The position numbers were made by a program, and so were the translations under genes. From Butyricimonas muris (GTDB lineage: Bacteria > Bacteroidota > Bacteroidia > Bacteroidales > Marinifilaceae): a stretch of 64,000 bases of DNA. Position 1 is the stretch's first letter. Each line of letters opens with the position of its first letter. Location of the stretch: positions 666,228 to 730,227 of the forward strand of contig NZ_JBKEIT010000001.1 of NCBI RefSeq assembly GCF_046365375.1, given 5' to 3'. Of this stretch, positions 23,787 through 33,384 are shown piece after piece. The notes beneath the pieces are model-generated. The model was not told the DNA's origin. It was given only the letters and a program-made list of their open reading frames with translations, and ran no database searches.

Positions 23787-24770
23787 ATGGGAAATAGTGT
23801 AAGATATAGTTTAAGGACCGCTTGGCGAACAATAGGGGCGTGTCTGTTATTGGGTTGTCTCGTGTCGTGTGGCAGTTACAAAGTATTGGATATTGATGTG
23901 TTGAAACCGGGGGGAATTAATCTGGGGAGTGGTGATGCACAGGTAATGTTTATAGACCGGAAGATCGTTCACGTGTCGGATTCTCTCTCGGCACAGCAAT
24001 TATATACTTCCTTGCGGTTGAGGCGGGATAATCTGGTGAATTGCTTCTATGACGGGCTTCGTGACGGCTTGCGTAACGGGTTGCGTCCCGTGTTGCTGGT
24101 AAGAGGGTTAGGGTTGACGCCGTTATACGTGCCTGATGGTTTCGAACCGGAGCCTGTAACCCCGGAAGAAATTCGGGCGTTGGGGAAAAATTCCCGGTTG
24201 ACGCACGTGCTTGCCGTGGAATATTGTAAATTTAATCTTGATTTTTCAGGTCGTTTGCTATTGGATGATAATATACTCGTTCGTTTGTATGATGCTAACG
24301 GACAAGTGGTGGATTCGATGAATAGCAAGAAAATGGAAGTGAAGCATAGCGTGTACGAGGGTGAGGATGATTACGCCACGATTTGTAACTTTTTCTATGA
24401 CAAGGGATGGAGTTATGCCGAGCGACTGACTCCGATGTGGACACCGGAGAAACGCCGGATATACACGGGCAATCGTTTGTTAAGTTTGGGGTATCAGTTA
24501 TTCCAAGAAGAGAACATACCGGAGGCACGCCGGATATGGGAGGCGGCGTTGGCGTTGAAACCGAACGTGGCGGCACAAGCCGCGGTCAATCTTGCTTGGC
24601 TTTACGAGAAAGACGGGAATTTTTCCGGGGCAAAGGCCTTGTTGGAAGCTGCAGCAAAGACGCTGCAGAAAGCTAACGTTGATAATAAATTGTCCGTGTA
24701 TATCATGGATTATATCGCAACTCTCGACAAGCGGATAAAAGATGAAACTAAAATAATGGAACAGATATAA
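23787..24770 (+). CDS. DUF6340 family lipoprotein with TPR-like repeats
   Basis: 327 aa. A lipoprotein signal ends at Cys near residue 28 (LLGCLVSCGSYK). The central part (VLKPGGINLGSGDAQVMFIDRK, RLTHVLAVEYCKFNLDFSG) matches the Bacteroidales DUF6340 family as I recall it. The C-terminal third (about 235-315) has TPR-like helices (LGYQLFQEENIPEARRIWEAAL, AAVNLAWLYEKDGNFSGAKAL). It is probably bound to the outer or inner membrane facing the periplasm, role unknown. The alcohol dehydrogenase gene starts 13 bp after its stop, suggesting a shared transcript. Confidence 0.78.
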   Translation: MGNSVRYSLRTAWRTIGACLLLGCLVSCGSYKVLDIDVLKPGGINLGSGDAQVMFIDRKIVHVSDSLSAQQLYTSLRLRRDNLVNCFYDGLRDGLRNGLRPVLLVRGLGLTPLYVPDGFEPEPVTPEEIRALGKNSRLTHVLAVEYCKFNLDFSGRLLLDDNILVRLYDANGQVVDSMNSKKMEVKHSVYEGEDDYATICNFFYDKGWSYAERLTPMWTPEKRRIYTGNRLLSLGYQLFQEENIPEARRIWEAALALKPNVAAQAAVNLAWLYEKDGNFSGAKALLEAAAKTLQKANVDNKLSVYIMDYIATLDKRIKDETKIMEQI

Positions 24771-24783
24771 ACGAATTTAAAGC

Positions 24784-25941
24784 ATGGAAAATTTCAATTA
24801 TTACAATCCGGTAAAAATACTTTTCGGGAAAGGAAAGATTGCTGAAATCGGGAAATGGATTCCCCGTGGAATGAAGATCATGATGACCTACGGCGGTGGG
24901 AGTATCAAGAAAAACGGGGTATACGCTCAGGTTATGGATGCCCTGCAAGGATTTGATATCGTGGAATTCCCCGGGATAGAACCGAACCCGCATTACGAGA
25001 CGCTGATGCGTGCCGTGGAGTTGGCAAAACGGGAGAACGTGGGCTTTCTGCTTCCGGTGGGTGGTGGTTCCGTGATCGACGGGACGAAATTTATTGCTGC
25101 CGCGATATGCTTCGAGGGCAACGAACCGTGGGATATTGTTGCCAAGGGAGCAAAGATCAACGCGGCACTTCCTATCGGGACAGTGTTGACGTTACCCGCC
25201 ACGGGGTCGGAAATGAATTGCGGGGGCGTGATTACCCGCGAATCCACGAAAGAGAAGCTGGCGTTTCGTTCACAACACGTGTTCCCGAAGTTCTCCGTGC
25301 TTGATCCGACGGTGACGTATTCACTGCCGACGCGTCAAGTGGCTAATGGTATCGTGGATACTTTCGTGCACGTGATGGAACAGTACTATACTTTCCCGGA
25401 ACATGCCGAGATACAAGACCGTTTCTCCGAATCTATTCTGAAGACTTTGATCGAGATCGGACCTCGTTTGATTCAGGATGAAACGCCGAATTATGACGAT
25501 CGGGCAAATTTCATGTGGGCTGCCACTATGGGGCTAAACGGGTTGATCGCTTGCGGTGTAACCGAGGATTGGTCCACTCACCATATAGGTCATGAACTGA
25601 CCGCGTTCAACGGGTTGGATCACGGGATTACTCTGGCAATCGTTTTGCCGGGAGTAATGAGCGCCACGAAGATGAAACGTCGTGAAAAACTGTTGCAATA
25701 TGCCTCACGGGTGTGGAATATTGACCCAACTCAACCTGATGCCTGTGATCAAGCTATCGCTCGCACGGAACAATTTTTCAATGAATTGGGAGTGAAAACC
25801 CGTTTATCCGATTACGGCGTGGGAATCGACACTATTGACCGTATCGAGAAACGTTTCCGTGACCGGGGGATGTTTGCCTTGGGCGGCATTGACGACGTGA
25901 ACGTGGATAACGTGAGGGCGATATTGACGTCAAGACTCTAA
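24784..25941 (+). CDS. Iron-containing alcohol dehydrogenase, NADPH-dependent butanol dehydrogenase/YqhD type
   Basis: 385 aa, full length for the family. It reduces short-chain aldehydes to alcohols with NAD(P)H. The nucleotide-binding GGGS motifs (YGGGSIKKNGVY at about 37, PVGGGSVIDGTK at about 90) and TLPATGSEMN (about 138) are present. The metal ligands are D192 and H196 (DTFVHVMEQY), H266/H267 (HHIGHEL) and H280 (GLDHG). The start MENFNYYNPVKILFGKG is typical of YqhD/BdhA-like enzymes. In a gut anaerobe it would serve in disposing of reducing equivalents or detoxifying aldehydes. Confidence 0.9.
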   Translation: MENFNYYNPVKILFGKGKIAEIGKWIPRGMKIMMTYGGGSIKKNGVYAQVMDALQGFDIVEFPGIEPNPHYETLMRAVELAKRENVGFLLPVGGGSVIDGTKFIAAAICFEGNEPWDIVAKGAKINAALPIGTVLTLPATGSEMNCGGVITRESTKEKLAFRSQHVFPKFSVLDPTVTYSLPTRQVANGIVDTFVHVMEQYYTFPEHAEIQDRFSESILKTLIEIGPRLIQDETPNYDDRANFMWAATMGLNGLIACGVTEDWSTHHIGHELTAFNGLDHGITLAIVLPGVMSATKMKRREKLLQYASRVWNIDPTQPDACDQAIARTEQFFNELGVKTRLSDYGVGIDTIDRIEKRFRDRGMFALGGIDDVNVDNVRAILTSRL

Positions 25942-26102
25942 TTAATTGAAAGTTGAAAATGGAAAATTGAAAATGATATATTCCCGGACGTGAGGACTAT
26001 TATTTTACAGTTTTCCATTTTCAATTTTGTATCATAAATTGAAGTTGAAAATATAGGAATACCTTTCATTTTCAATTTTCAATTTTCAATTTTCAATTTT
26101 CA
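25942..26102. repeat. Heptamer array (ATTTTCA)x5 and related inverted repeats before the helicase gene
   Basis: Five perfect ATTTTCA units occupy 26068-26102 and end 5 bp before ATG 26108. The same motif appears inverted upstream (GTTGAAAATGGAAAATTGAAAATG near 25951-25974) and again direct (TTTTCCATTTTCAATTTTG near 26012-26030), so the region can fold. The array is the immediate leader of the downstream gene; a change in copy number would alter its promoter or leader spacing by 7 bp. Confidence 0.8.
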
Positions 26103-26107
26103 ATTGT

Positions 26108-29100
26108 ATGTTGCAAGTTTATCGGGCTTCCGCGGGTGCGGGAAAGACTTTTGCTTTGACGATGGAATACTTCAAGATCGTTTTTAACTCCCCGTTGGAG
26201 TACAAAAACGTTCTGGCGGTTACGTTCACGAATAAGGCAACGGAAGAGATGAAATCCCGTATCGTGAGAGAGTTGAATAAGTTGGCGGAAGGGCAGAAGA
26301 GCGATTACCGGGAGGATTTGAAGCGATCGTTGCGGTTGTCGGATGAACAGGTGAAAGCCCGCGCGGAAGTGTTGCGCACGCTGATCCTGCATGATTACGG
26401 GCGACTCGCGGTAACGACGATCGATCGTTTTTTCCAGCGTGTGATCAAGGCTTTTACCCGGGAACTCGGTATATTCCCCGGTTATAACGTGGAGTTGGAC
26501 AGTGATTACGTTTTGCAGCGTGCTGTCGATCAAGTGATGCAGCGTATGAATAAGGACAGGGAGTTGGGGGCGTGGATTACCGAGTTGATGAATGATAGCG
26601 TGGAGGATGCCCGTTCGTGGAGCGTGAAGTCAAAAATTGCCGAGTTGGGAAAAGAACTTTTCGGCGAGAGTTATATGCTTTTCGATAAGGATGTACAAGA
26701 GCGTTTTAGTGACCGGGATTTCTTGAAAATATACAAGCGTTTCTTGCAAGGTATTATTACCGGGTTCGAGAAACGTTTGCAAGAATACGGGCGAATAGGG
26801 TGCGTGTTTATGGAAGAACAGGGACTGCATGTCGAGGATTTCAAGGGAGGCAAACGTTCGGCGGTCACTCACTTTTATAAATTGAAGGATAAAAATCTGG
26901 ATGGCATCACGGCTACTATCCGTAAAGCAGTTGATAATCTTGACGAATGGGTGACCAAAAGCATGGATGCCGCTGGTCGTGCCCGCGTGGAGGATGCTTA
27001 CACGACGTTGAACACGTGGTTGCGGGAGAGCGTGGAGTTTTATGACGAGCATCTCCGGGATTACGTGTCGGCTCGTTTGTTGTCGGGTAACCTTTATCAA
27101 TTGGGAATATTGAATGATTTGTACGGGGAAGTCCGGGATTATTGTGACGAGAAAGGACTTATGTTGTTGAGCGACACAACCCGTTTGCTCAATACTCTGA
27201 TCGCGGGTAACGATACTTCTTTCCTGTTCGAGAAGACGGGAAACTTCTACAAGCACGTGATGATTGACGAGTTTCAAGATACTTCCACTATGCAGTGGGC
27301 GAATTTCCGTCCGCTGATCGTGAACACGCTTGCCGAGGGCGGACGGGCGATGCTTGTAGGCGACGTGAAACAGAGTATCTACCGTTGGCGCAACGGGGAT
27401 TGGCGCTTGTTGGCGGAGGGCGTGGAACGTGATTTTACGGCTTTCGGGACTGATAATATCGTGTTGGGGCATAATTGGCGAAGTAGCCGGGAGATCGTGG
27501 AGTTTAACAATCGTTTTTTCGTGCAGGCGGCGGGACAATTGAAGGAATTGTATGACGCGGAATGCGGGGAGGATAATGTTTATTCCCGCTCGATCGCGGA
27601 GGCATATAATAAACCGGAACAGTTGGTTAGCCGTCCCGGTAACGGGTACGTGGAAATTCGTTTCGGCGAAGAGAAGCAAGAGGAGGGAAGTGATACCGCT
27701 ATTATGGAAGAGGTCGTGGCTATTGTCAATGATACCGTGCGTCGCGGCGGTCACCTGAAAGATTGTGTTATCTTGGTCCGTAACGGCAAGGAGGGGGCTT
27801 TTGCCGCCGATTACCTGATAGAATATAATAAACGGGAGGGAATACCTTTTCCCGTGACTTTTATTTCCAACGATTCGTTGTACGTGTCATCGTCGCCTTA
27901 CGTGGAGTTGATTATCAACGTGCTGCGTTATATGGTGGAGCCGTATGATGCTGTAAACCGTACCGTGTTGCTTTACAATTACCGTACATTCGTGAAAGGG
28001 GAGAACACGGCGGAAAACGACGAACTTTTCAAGGCGGGCGGACAGGTGGAGAGTTTTCTCGACACGCTTGATATACCGTTTCTGCGTGAACCGGAACGAT
28101 GGGTTTCGGGTTCCCTGTTCGAGATCACGGAAGAGATTATCGAGGCTTTCGGGTTGAAGAACCGTACGGAAGAGCTGCCTTATCTGATCGCTTTTCAAGA
28201 TATCCTGTTTGAATATGAACGGAATAACACGAATAGTTTGCCGGTGTTCCTTGAATGGTGGGAGAAAGAGAAAGATAAAAAGGTGTTATCCACTTCCGAG
28301 GAAACGGATGCCGTGCGAATACTCACGATACATAAATCCAAGGGGTTGGAATTTAAGTCGGTTATTATTCCCTTCTGTGCGTGGGATCTCGATGATACCC
28401 GCCACGGGCGACGGATATGGTGTCGCAACCGGGAGGAGGGATTCCGGGATTTGGAATATGCCCCGTTAAATTACTCTCCCAAGTTGGCGGACAGTCATTT
28501 TAGGGAGGATTACATGGAAGAGCACATGAAAGCATACGTCGATAACTTGAATTTGCTTTACGTGGCTCTGACACGGGCGGAGAGGGAATTGTACGTGTTG
28601 CCTTACGCGCCAAAGATCAGTAAAGAGGGTAAACCTTCGGATATCGGGGCATTTCTTTATCAAGTGTTGGAACAACTTGCCCTGCCGGAATGGGACGGTG
28701 AGAATTTGTGTTTGCGCATCGGGCGGCAAGAAGTGATTCCTGTTTCGGGGAAAGTGAATGACGATAATACATTGAGTTTGTCGGAATACCCGATATATAA
28801 TTTGAATGGTCGGGTAAGCGTGCGCTACAAGTACGAGGACTATACCGATCCGGAAAATATAGAAACTTCAGCAGTAGACGAGGGGAAGATGTTGCACGAG
28901 ATTTTCCGGCGTATCGAAACCGTGAATGATATTGATCGGGCTGTCGGTGATATGTACCGTGCAGGATTGATAAATAACGATGAACGGGCGGTGTACCGGG
29001 AGCAGGTAGTCGGTTTCTTGAAAAACAACGTCCCTTCGGAATGGTTTGACGGTAAGTACAAGATTATCAACGAACGGGATATTCTTTTTAAAGGGACTGG

Positions 29101-29332
29101 AAAAGCTCGTCCAGACCGGGTAATGACAGACGGCAGGAAAGCCGTTGTCGTGGATTACAAGTTCGGGCGGAAAGAGGAGAACTCCTATCTTCGTCAAGTT
29201 GGTTTTTACTGTAAGACATTACGCCAAATGGGATATACCGACGTGTCGGGATATATCTGGTATGTCACGTTGGACAAAATCGTACCCGTGTATACCGAGA
29301 GTACACCTGTTCTGTTGCAGCTTTTTGATTGA
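26108..29332 (+). CDS. UvrD/RecB-family helicase-nuclease (AddA/RecB-like)
   Basis: 1074 aa superfamily 1 DNA helicase fused to a nuclease, for processing double-strand DNA ends before recombination. Helicase motifs: Walker A ASAGAGKT (7-14), motif Ia AVTFTNKATEEMKSR, motif II IDEFQDTS (D387), motif III GDVKQSIYRWR (about 420), motif V ILTIHKSKGLEF (about 740) and motif VI YVALTRAERELYV (about 818). The C-terminal RecB-like nuclease has HEIFRR (about 935), then ARPDRVM and VVVDYKFG (D1016, K1018). In AddAB systems the partner AddB gene usually lies beside addA; none is seen here (the next gene is convergent). ATG 26108 is fixed by the Walker A motif seven codons in. Confidence 0.9.
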   Translation: MLQVYRASAGAGKTFALTMEYFKIVFNSPLEYKNVLAVTFTNKATEEMKSRIVRELNKLAEGQKSDYREDLKRSLRLSDEQVKARAEVLRTLILHDYGRLAVTTIDRFFQRVIKAFTRELGIFPGYNVELDSDYVLQRAVDQVMQRMNKDRELGAWITELMNDSVEDARSWSVKSKIAELGKELFGESYMLFDKDVQERFSDRDFLKIYKRFLQGIITGFEKRLQEYGRIGCVFMEEQGLHVEDFKGGKRSAVTHFYKLKDKNLDGITATIRKAVDNLDEWVTKSMDAAGRARVEDAYTTLNTWLRESVEFYDEHLRDYVSARLLSGNLYQLGILNDLYGEVRDYCDEKGLMLLSDTTRLLNTLIAGNDTSFLFEKTGNFYKHVMIDEFQDTSTMQWANFRPLIVNTLAEGGRAMLVGDVKQSIYRWRNGDWRLLAEGVERDFTAFGTDNIVLGHNWRSSREIVEFNNRFFVQAAGQLKELYDAECGEDNVYSRSIAEAYNKPEQLVSRPGNGYVEIRFGEEKQEEGSDTAIMEEVVAIVNDTVRRGGHLKDCVILVRNGKEGAFAADYLIEYNKREGIPFPVTFISNDSLYVSSSPYVELIINVLRYMVEPYDAVNRTVLLYNYRTFVKGENTAENDELFKAGGQVESFLDTLDIPFLREPERWVSGSLFEITEEIIEAFGLKNRTEELPYLIAFQDILFEYERNNTNSLPVFLEWWEKEKDKKVLSTSEETDAVRILTIHKSKGLEFKSVIIPFCAWDLDDTRHGRRIWCRNREEGFRDLEYAPLNYSPKLADSHFREDYMEEHMKAYVDNLNLLYVALTRAERELYVLPYAPKISKEGKPSDIGAFLYQVLEQLALPEWDGENLCLRIGRQEVIPVSGKVNDDNTLSLSEYPIYNLNGRVSVRYKYEDYTDPENIETSAVDEGKMLHEIFRRIETVNDIDRAVGDMYRAGLINNDERAVYREQVVGFLKNNVPSEWFDGKYKIINERDILFKGTGKARPDRVMTDGRKAVVVDYKFGRKEENSYLRQVGFYCKTLRQMGYTDVSGYIWYVTLDKIVPVYTESTPVLLQLFD

Positions 29333-29358
29333 ATTTCTTTAAAACTTAGAATAAAAAA

Positions 29359-29385
29359 AGTGGTCGGAAGAAAATTCCGACCACT
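29359..29385. terminator. Bidirectional terminator
   Basis: AGTGGTCGGAA-gaaaa-TTCCGACCACT with an A-run before it and a T-run (GTGTTTTTT) after it. It separates the convergent helicase and DUF5723 genes. Confidence 0.88.
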
Positions 29386-29408
29386 CGTGTTTTTTAGCCC
29401 TTTTTCTT

Positions 29409-30815
29409 TTATCTTCTATAATCAAGTCTTTTTTTACCGAGAGGGATGCTGCATCCGATATAAGCGTTTGCACGGTTTGCATCGCCCGGGGCTTTCGTCA
29501 TTAAATAGTCGGAACCGATGAAGATGGGACCTAATTTCAGACCGATACCCACGGTTTTGAATTCACTATGCAGGAATGAATAACTCAACGTGGCTCCGAA
29601 CCAATTTCTCGGACGATAGTTCGCTGAAACTGTTAATTCAGAATAAGAACTCGGGAGGGTGAATTGAGTGGAGGAGAGGACGCCGAAACCGAGTTTGTTG
29701 TTCAGTAACGTGATCTCTGCACCGATGTTTAAGGTAGAACGAAGTGTCGTTTTACGGCTTTTGGCTTCACCTTCTTGGAATTGGATCAAATCAAGGTCGA
29801 AGATGTCCGTGTTACTTGTTACGTAATTTTGAATCTCATCGGGATTCATGTTTTCGAAATCCTCCGGATTATAGTTATCGGGATCAATATCGTTCATGAA
29901 ATCGTTATAGGTGTGTTCACCTTCGGTTTTAGCTATCGTGGTATTCGATTTAGACCAGTTAATAAAACCCAAGTCAAGAATAGCAGCTGAAACGGTCAGG
30001 TTATTTAATATCTTGTAGCTCGCTCCTAAATCAATGCCGAATCCGAAACCGGATATTCCCGGAGAATCGATATCAATATCATTGATGTAACCATGTTCCG
30101 AATCATATTCAAACTTCAGTCCTTTCATGGAAGTTTCCAATTTACCTTTGGTTCTAACTTTCCAATTCTGATAATCAGTATCCGCGTTAACGTATATTTC
30201 GTCAATTTTGGCATCGAGATTACCTACACCTACTAATACTTTAAAGCGTCCCCCGACACTCAATTTCTCTGTTATCGGGCGAGAGTATCCCAGACCAATT
30301 TCAGAGAAGACATCGGCATGCAGTTCCATGTTTTTGATATCATACATGTCACCAACGTCAAACTTATCGGCATTACGGGCAAATTCGAACATCGTTTTCG
30401 GGATAGAAGCACTGACAATCGCTCTCGCTCCCAGATTGACAGTCCAAAATCCTTTACCACTATAAAAACCGAAAGAAAGGATATCGGTCGTGAAATCAAT
30501 GTTCATTGTATTTTTGCTATCCAAACGATTCATGAATTTGTCACTTTCAAGGAAGCCGTTTTTGTTTTCGATGATATCCACGAAGTCATCGATAGATAGT
30601 TTGTTCGAAGAAATGGATAATCCTAACGCTCCAATGGCCGGAATATTGAAATATCCTCTGGCGGGTTGTAAAGCCGGATTCATTTTTAATCTCGCCGGAA
30701 CGTTGTCCATAAAATAGGAAGTACGAAGCCCTTGAGCGTACCCGTTCGTGACCCCTAAAACTGTCAGCAAGCCCACCACACAAGCTGCTTTCAGCAATTT
30801 GAAACTTTTTTTCAT
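29409..30815 (-). CDS. DUF5723 family outer-membrane protein
   Basis: 468 aa from ATG 30815 (MKKSFKLLKAACVVGLLTVLG); the frame continues 16 codons upstream, but the signal peptide begins here. Signal cleavage after TNGYAQ. The mature protein starts GLRTSYFMDNVPARLKMNPALQP and has many amphipathic strands (ILSFGFYSGKGFWTVNLGARA, LGIGLKLGPIFIGSDY), the PorV/FadL-like barrel pattern described for DUF5723. Function unknown in Bacteroidales; some barrels of this type serve type IX secretion, but nothing here shows that. Single gene with its own terminator. Confidence 0.82.
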   Translation of the reverse strand: MKKSFKLLKAACVVGLLTVLGVTNGYAQGLRTSYFMDNVPARLKMNPALQPARGYFNIPAIGALGLSISSNKLSIDDFVDIIENKNGFLESDKFMNRLDSKNTMNIDFTTDILSFGFYSGKGFWTVNLGARAIVSASIPKTMFEFARNADKFDVGDMYDIKNMELHADVFSEIGLGYSRPITEKLSVGGRFKVLVGVGNLDAKIDEIYVNADTDYQNWKVRTKGKLETSMKGLKFEYDSEHGYINDIDIDSPGISGFGFGIDLGASYKILNNLTVSAAILDLGFINWSKSNTTIAKTEGEHTYNDFMNDIDPDNYNPEDFENMNPDEIQNYVTSNTDIFDLDLIQFQEGEAKSRKTTLRSTLNIGAEITLLNNKLGFGVLSSTQFTLPSSYSELTVSANYRPRNWFGATLSYSFLHSEFKTVGIGLKLGPIFIGSDYLMTKAPGDANRANAYIGCSIPLGKKRLDYRR

Positions 30816-30952
30816 AAATAAGTGTCCTTTTAAATATGCAATATTGATAATTTCCTTATGCAAAATTGAGATTTTATTTTAGAATAGCAAAGGAATTTTA
30901 TTACTTTTTTGTGACGTTTTAGAGGAAAAGGGGGATATTTGTTGTTTCATTA

Positions 30953-30984
30953 TTTGGAAGTGAATATAAGAAACACTATCTTTG
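30953..30984 (+). promoter_or_regulatory. Promoter of the first initiator tRNA gene
   Basis: TTTG (30953-30956), 20 nt, TATCTTTG (30977-30984): a perfect match to the Bacteroidota housekeeping promoter, 33 bp before the tRNA. Confidence 0.75.
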
Positions 30985-31017
30985 CACTCGCAAAACAGGA
31001 AATGTTTTGATGAACAT

Positions 31018-31090
<73 letters not shown>

Positions 31091-31098
31091 CAAGGAAA

Positions 31099-31127
31099 AG
31101 AGATTGAAAGTTCAATCTCTTTTTTTA
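31099..31127 (+). terminator. Terminator after the first initiator tRNA
   Basis: AGAGATTGAA-ag-TTCAATCTCT followed by TTTTTTT, a standard intrinsic terminator 9 bp after the tRNA. Confidence 0.85.
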
Positions 31128-31142
31128 TTGTATTCAATAAAA

Positions 31143-31169
31143 AATCTCCCCCTGTAGAGGAGGAGATTC
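31143..31169 (-). terminator. Terminator of the efflux-lpxA operon
   Basis: AATCTCC-c-CCT-gtag-AGG-a-GGAGATT; on the minus strand it is followed by TTTTTTATT. It lies 28 bp after the lpxA stop. Confidence 0.8.
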
Positions 31170-31196
31170 TCGGAACTGTATTTTGCTTCTATGTAG

Positions 31197-31976
31197 TTAC
31201 ATCGCGACTCCAATGATTCCTTTCATGGAACTTTCCAGAAAATCAATGATTTTCTGAATTTCCGGACCAATGGATATGGTTTCCTTGATTCTTATCAATG
31301 CGTTTTCAAGGCTGGTACTACATTGGTATATCTGGCGATACGCTTTCGCGATATCGTCGATGGTGTTTTCGTTCAACGCGTCCTCTTTACGCAGGATGGT
31401 TGCGTTTATCCCGTAATAGCTGATCGGGTTATGTGCTGCCACGATATAAGGGGGCACATCTTTATTTGCCCGACAACCGTCTTTGATGAAAGCCCATGTC
31501 CCGACACGGCATCCGTGTTTCACGATCACGCCGCTACCGAGAATGACACAATCTTCAATGACACAGTTCCCGGCGGTTTTTGCCCCGTTGCCGATAACAC
31601 AGGTATTTCCCAGATGAGTGTCATGTGCCAGATGGACACCTTCCAGAAGGAAATTGCCATCTCCAATGATGGTGCAATCCGTGGTGTTCGTTCCCCGGTT
31701 GATGATAACTTTTTCACGGATGGTATTGTTGTTACCGATTCGCAGGATCGTGTCATCACCCTTGAATTTGAAATCCTGTGGAGTGGCACCGATAATGGCT
31801 CCATGATAAATCATGTTGTTTTCACCCATGCGGGTGCCGCTTAGCACGCTGGCATAAGGCATAATCGTGCAATTGTCACCGATCTCTACATTATTATCAA
31901 TGTAGGCGAAAGGATGAACGGTCACGTTCTTTCCTATTTTCGCGTTTGGATCAACATAAGCTAATGGACTAATCAT
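31197..31976 (-). CDS. lpxA: Acyl-[ACP]--UDP-N-acetylglucosamine O-acyltransferase
   Basis: First enzyme of lipid A synthesis: moves a 3-hydroxyacyl chain from ACP to UDP-GlcNAc in the cytoplasm. 259 aa from ATG 31976 (MISPLAYVDPNAKIG), the usual start of the family; the frame extends 13 codons into the preceding gene. The left-handed beta-helix hexapeptides run from about residue 5 to 180 (AKIGKNVTVHPFAYIDNNVEIG), with the catalytic His in LAHDTHLGNTCVIGN and the GATPQDFKFKGDDT loop. The C-terminal helical part is present. In Bacteroidota lpxA normally lies with lpxD and lpxC-fabZ; here it sits 19 bp behind an RND efflux operon, so it may be a second copy or a moved gene. Confidence 0.92.
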   Translation of the reverse strand: MISPLAYVDPNAKIGKNVTVHPFAYIDNNVEIGDNCTIMPYASVLSGTRMGENNMIYHGAIIGATPQDFKFKGDDTILRIGNNNTIREKVIINRGTNTTDCTIIGDGNFLLEGVHLAHDTHLGNTCVIGNGAKTAGNCVIEDCVILGSGVIVKHGCRVGTWAFIKDGCRANKDVPPYIVAAHNPISYYGINATILRKEDALNENTIDDIAKAYRQIYQCSTSLENALIRIKETISIGPEIQKIIDFLESSMKGIIGVAM

Positions 31977-31995
31977 ATCTGTATGTTTTTGAGGT

Positions 31996-33378
31996 TTATT
32001 CTGTTCGTCCGCCACCTAACGCGTGGTACAAATTCACGACAGCCTGCATGCGCTGGAATTCATCGGATATTCCCGATAGTTGAGCGCTTAGCAGGGATTG
32101 TTGAGCTGTTAATACTTCCAAGTAAGTGGACGTCCCTAAAGTTAGTAATTCTTGCGTGTAATCGACAGATTTTTCCAAAGAAAATATTTGTTTTTCCCGT
32201 TGGATGATTTTGTCCTGTGCCGTCTGGTATTGAGTGAGGGCGTTACTAACTTCGCTTCCGGCGTTCAACAGACTTTGTTCGAAACTGATCATGGCCTCTT
32301 CCTGTTGTGCTTTGGCAATCCTCAACCGTGCGGTGAGGGCTCCTTTATTAAAAATCGGTTGCGCGAGGGAACCTATTGCCGTGGCGATCATCTTACCGGG
32401 ATTAACGATGCCCATTCCGGAATTGTTTGTCCACCCCAGAGTTCCGTTGATCGTTAATTGCGGGTAGAAAGACGCCCGAGCTTGATTCGTGTTATAGAAA
32501 GTGGAAGCGAGAGCCATTTCCGCCGCTTTCACGTCCGGGCGGTTTGATAATAATTGAACCGGAACGCCCGCGTTCAGCAAGGTAGGCAGATTCTGGTCTT
32601 CCAACTTGCCTCTTTCTATTCTTTGAGGGGCTTGTTTCAACAAGAGGGACAACGAGTTTTCCGTTTCCCGGATGCTTTGCTTTAAATCAGGGATAGAAGC
32701 GGCAATCATGTAACTGTTCGCTTCGCTTTGTGCTATTGCGGCTTCGTTTACCATGCCGGCTTCTTTCATGGCTTTCATGGTCTCCACGCTTTTTTGCCAA
32801 AGTAATGCGGTTTCTTCAGTGATAGCCAGTTGTTTATCCAGCATTAACAACGTGTAATAAGCATTAGCGATAGCGGAAATAACTTGTGTCTGAACCGCTT
32901 GTTTATACGCTTCACTTTGTAGTAACGTGACTTTAGCACCTCGCTTGGCATTTAATAATCTTCCGAACAGGTCTATTTCCCAACTGGAAACTACCGGTAG
33001 GGTATAGGTTTGTGAGGCTTTCGCTTTATCAAAACTGCTCACCGTTCCTTGGGGAGATAATCCCAAGAAAGGTAAGTATGCCAGACGGGAGGACATTAAG
33101 CCTGCCTCTGCTTCTTTCACTTTCAGCACGGCTGTCTGGAGATCGCTGTTTTGTTCCAGACCTAACCGGATCAATTGTTGTAATTGAGGGTCCGTGAACA
33201 CTTCTTCCCACGGTAGATTACCCATGTTTGTCGTGTCGGAAGCCAAGGTGTCCGTCACGGAAACGGGATCACGATACAAGCCTTGAACATCTACTTCAGG
33301 GCGATTGTATTGCTTGTAGATGTTACAGCTACTTAGCAAGGCTCCCGCGCAGAGGGCGTATATTGTAACTTTTTTCAT
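31996..33378 (-). CDS. RND efflux outer-membrane channel, TolC/OprM (NodT) type
   Basis: 460 aa outer-membrane lipoprotein (Cys near residue 18, ALLSSCNIYKQYNRPEV) forming the exit duct of a tripartite drug pump. Two OEP repeats are seen: the first around LGLEQNSDLQTAVLKVKEAEAGLMSSRLAYLP, the second around LASTFYNTNQARASFYPQLTINGTLGW and LLSAQLSGISDEFQRMQAVVNLYHALGGG. The typical NRPDVKAAE motif is near 295. It lies 6 bp downstream of the pump gene and 19 bp upstream of lpxA. Confidence 0.92.
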   Translation of the reverse strand: MKKVTIYALCAGALLSSCNIYKQYNRPEVDVQGLYRDPVSVTDTLASDTTNMGNLPWEEVFTDPQLQQLIRLGLEQNSDLQTAVLKVKEAEAGLMSSRLAYLPFLGLSPQGTVSSFDKAKASQTYTLPVVSSWEIDLFGRLLNAKRGAKVTLLQSEAYKQAVQTQVISAIANAYYTLLMLDKQLAITEETALLWQKSVETMKAMKEAGMVNEAAIAQSEANSYMIAASIPDLKQSIRETENSLSLLLKQAPQRIERGKLEDQNLPTLLNAGVPVQLLSNRPDVKAAEMALASTFYNTNQARASFYPQLTINGTLGWTNNSGMGIVNPGKMIATAIGSLAQPIFNKGALTARLRIAKAQQEEAMISFEQSLLNAGSEVSNALTQYQTAQDKIIQREKQIFSLEKSVDYTQELLTLGTSTYLEVLTAQQSLLSAQLSGISDEFQRMQAVVNLYHALGGGRTE

Positions 33379-33384
33379 TGTTCT

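Noticed and set aside
26630..27754. 374-aa frame antisense to the helicase gene.
   Set aside because: Shadow frame: the plus strand carries clear helicase motifs throughout.
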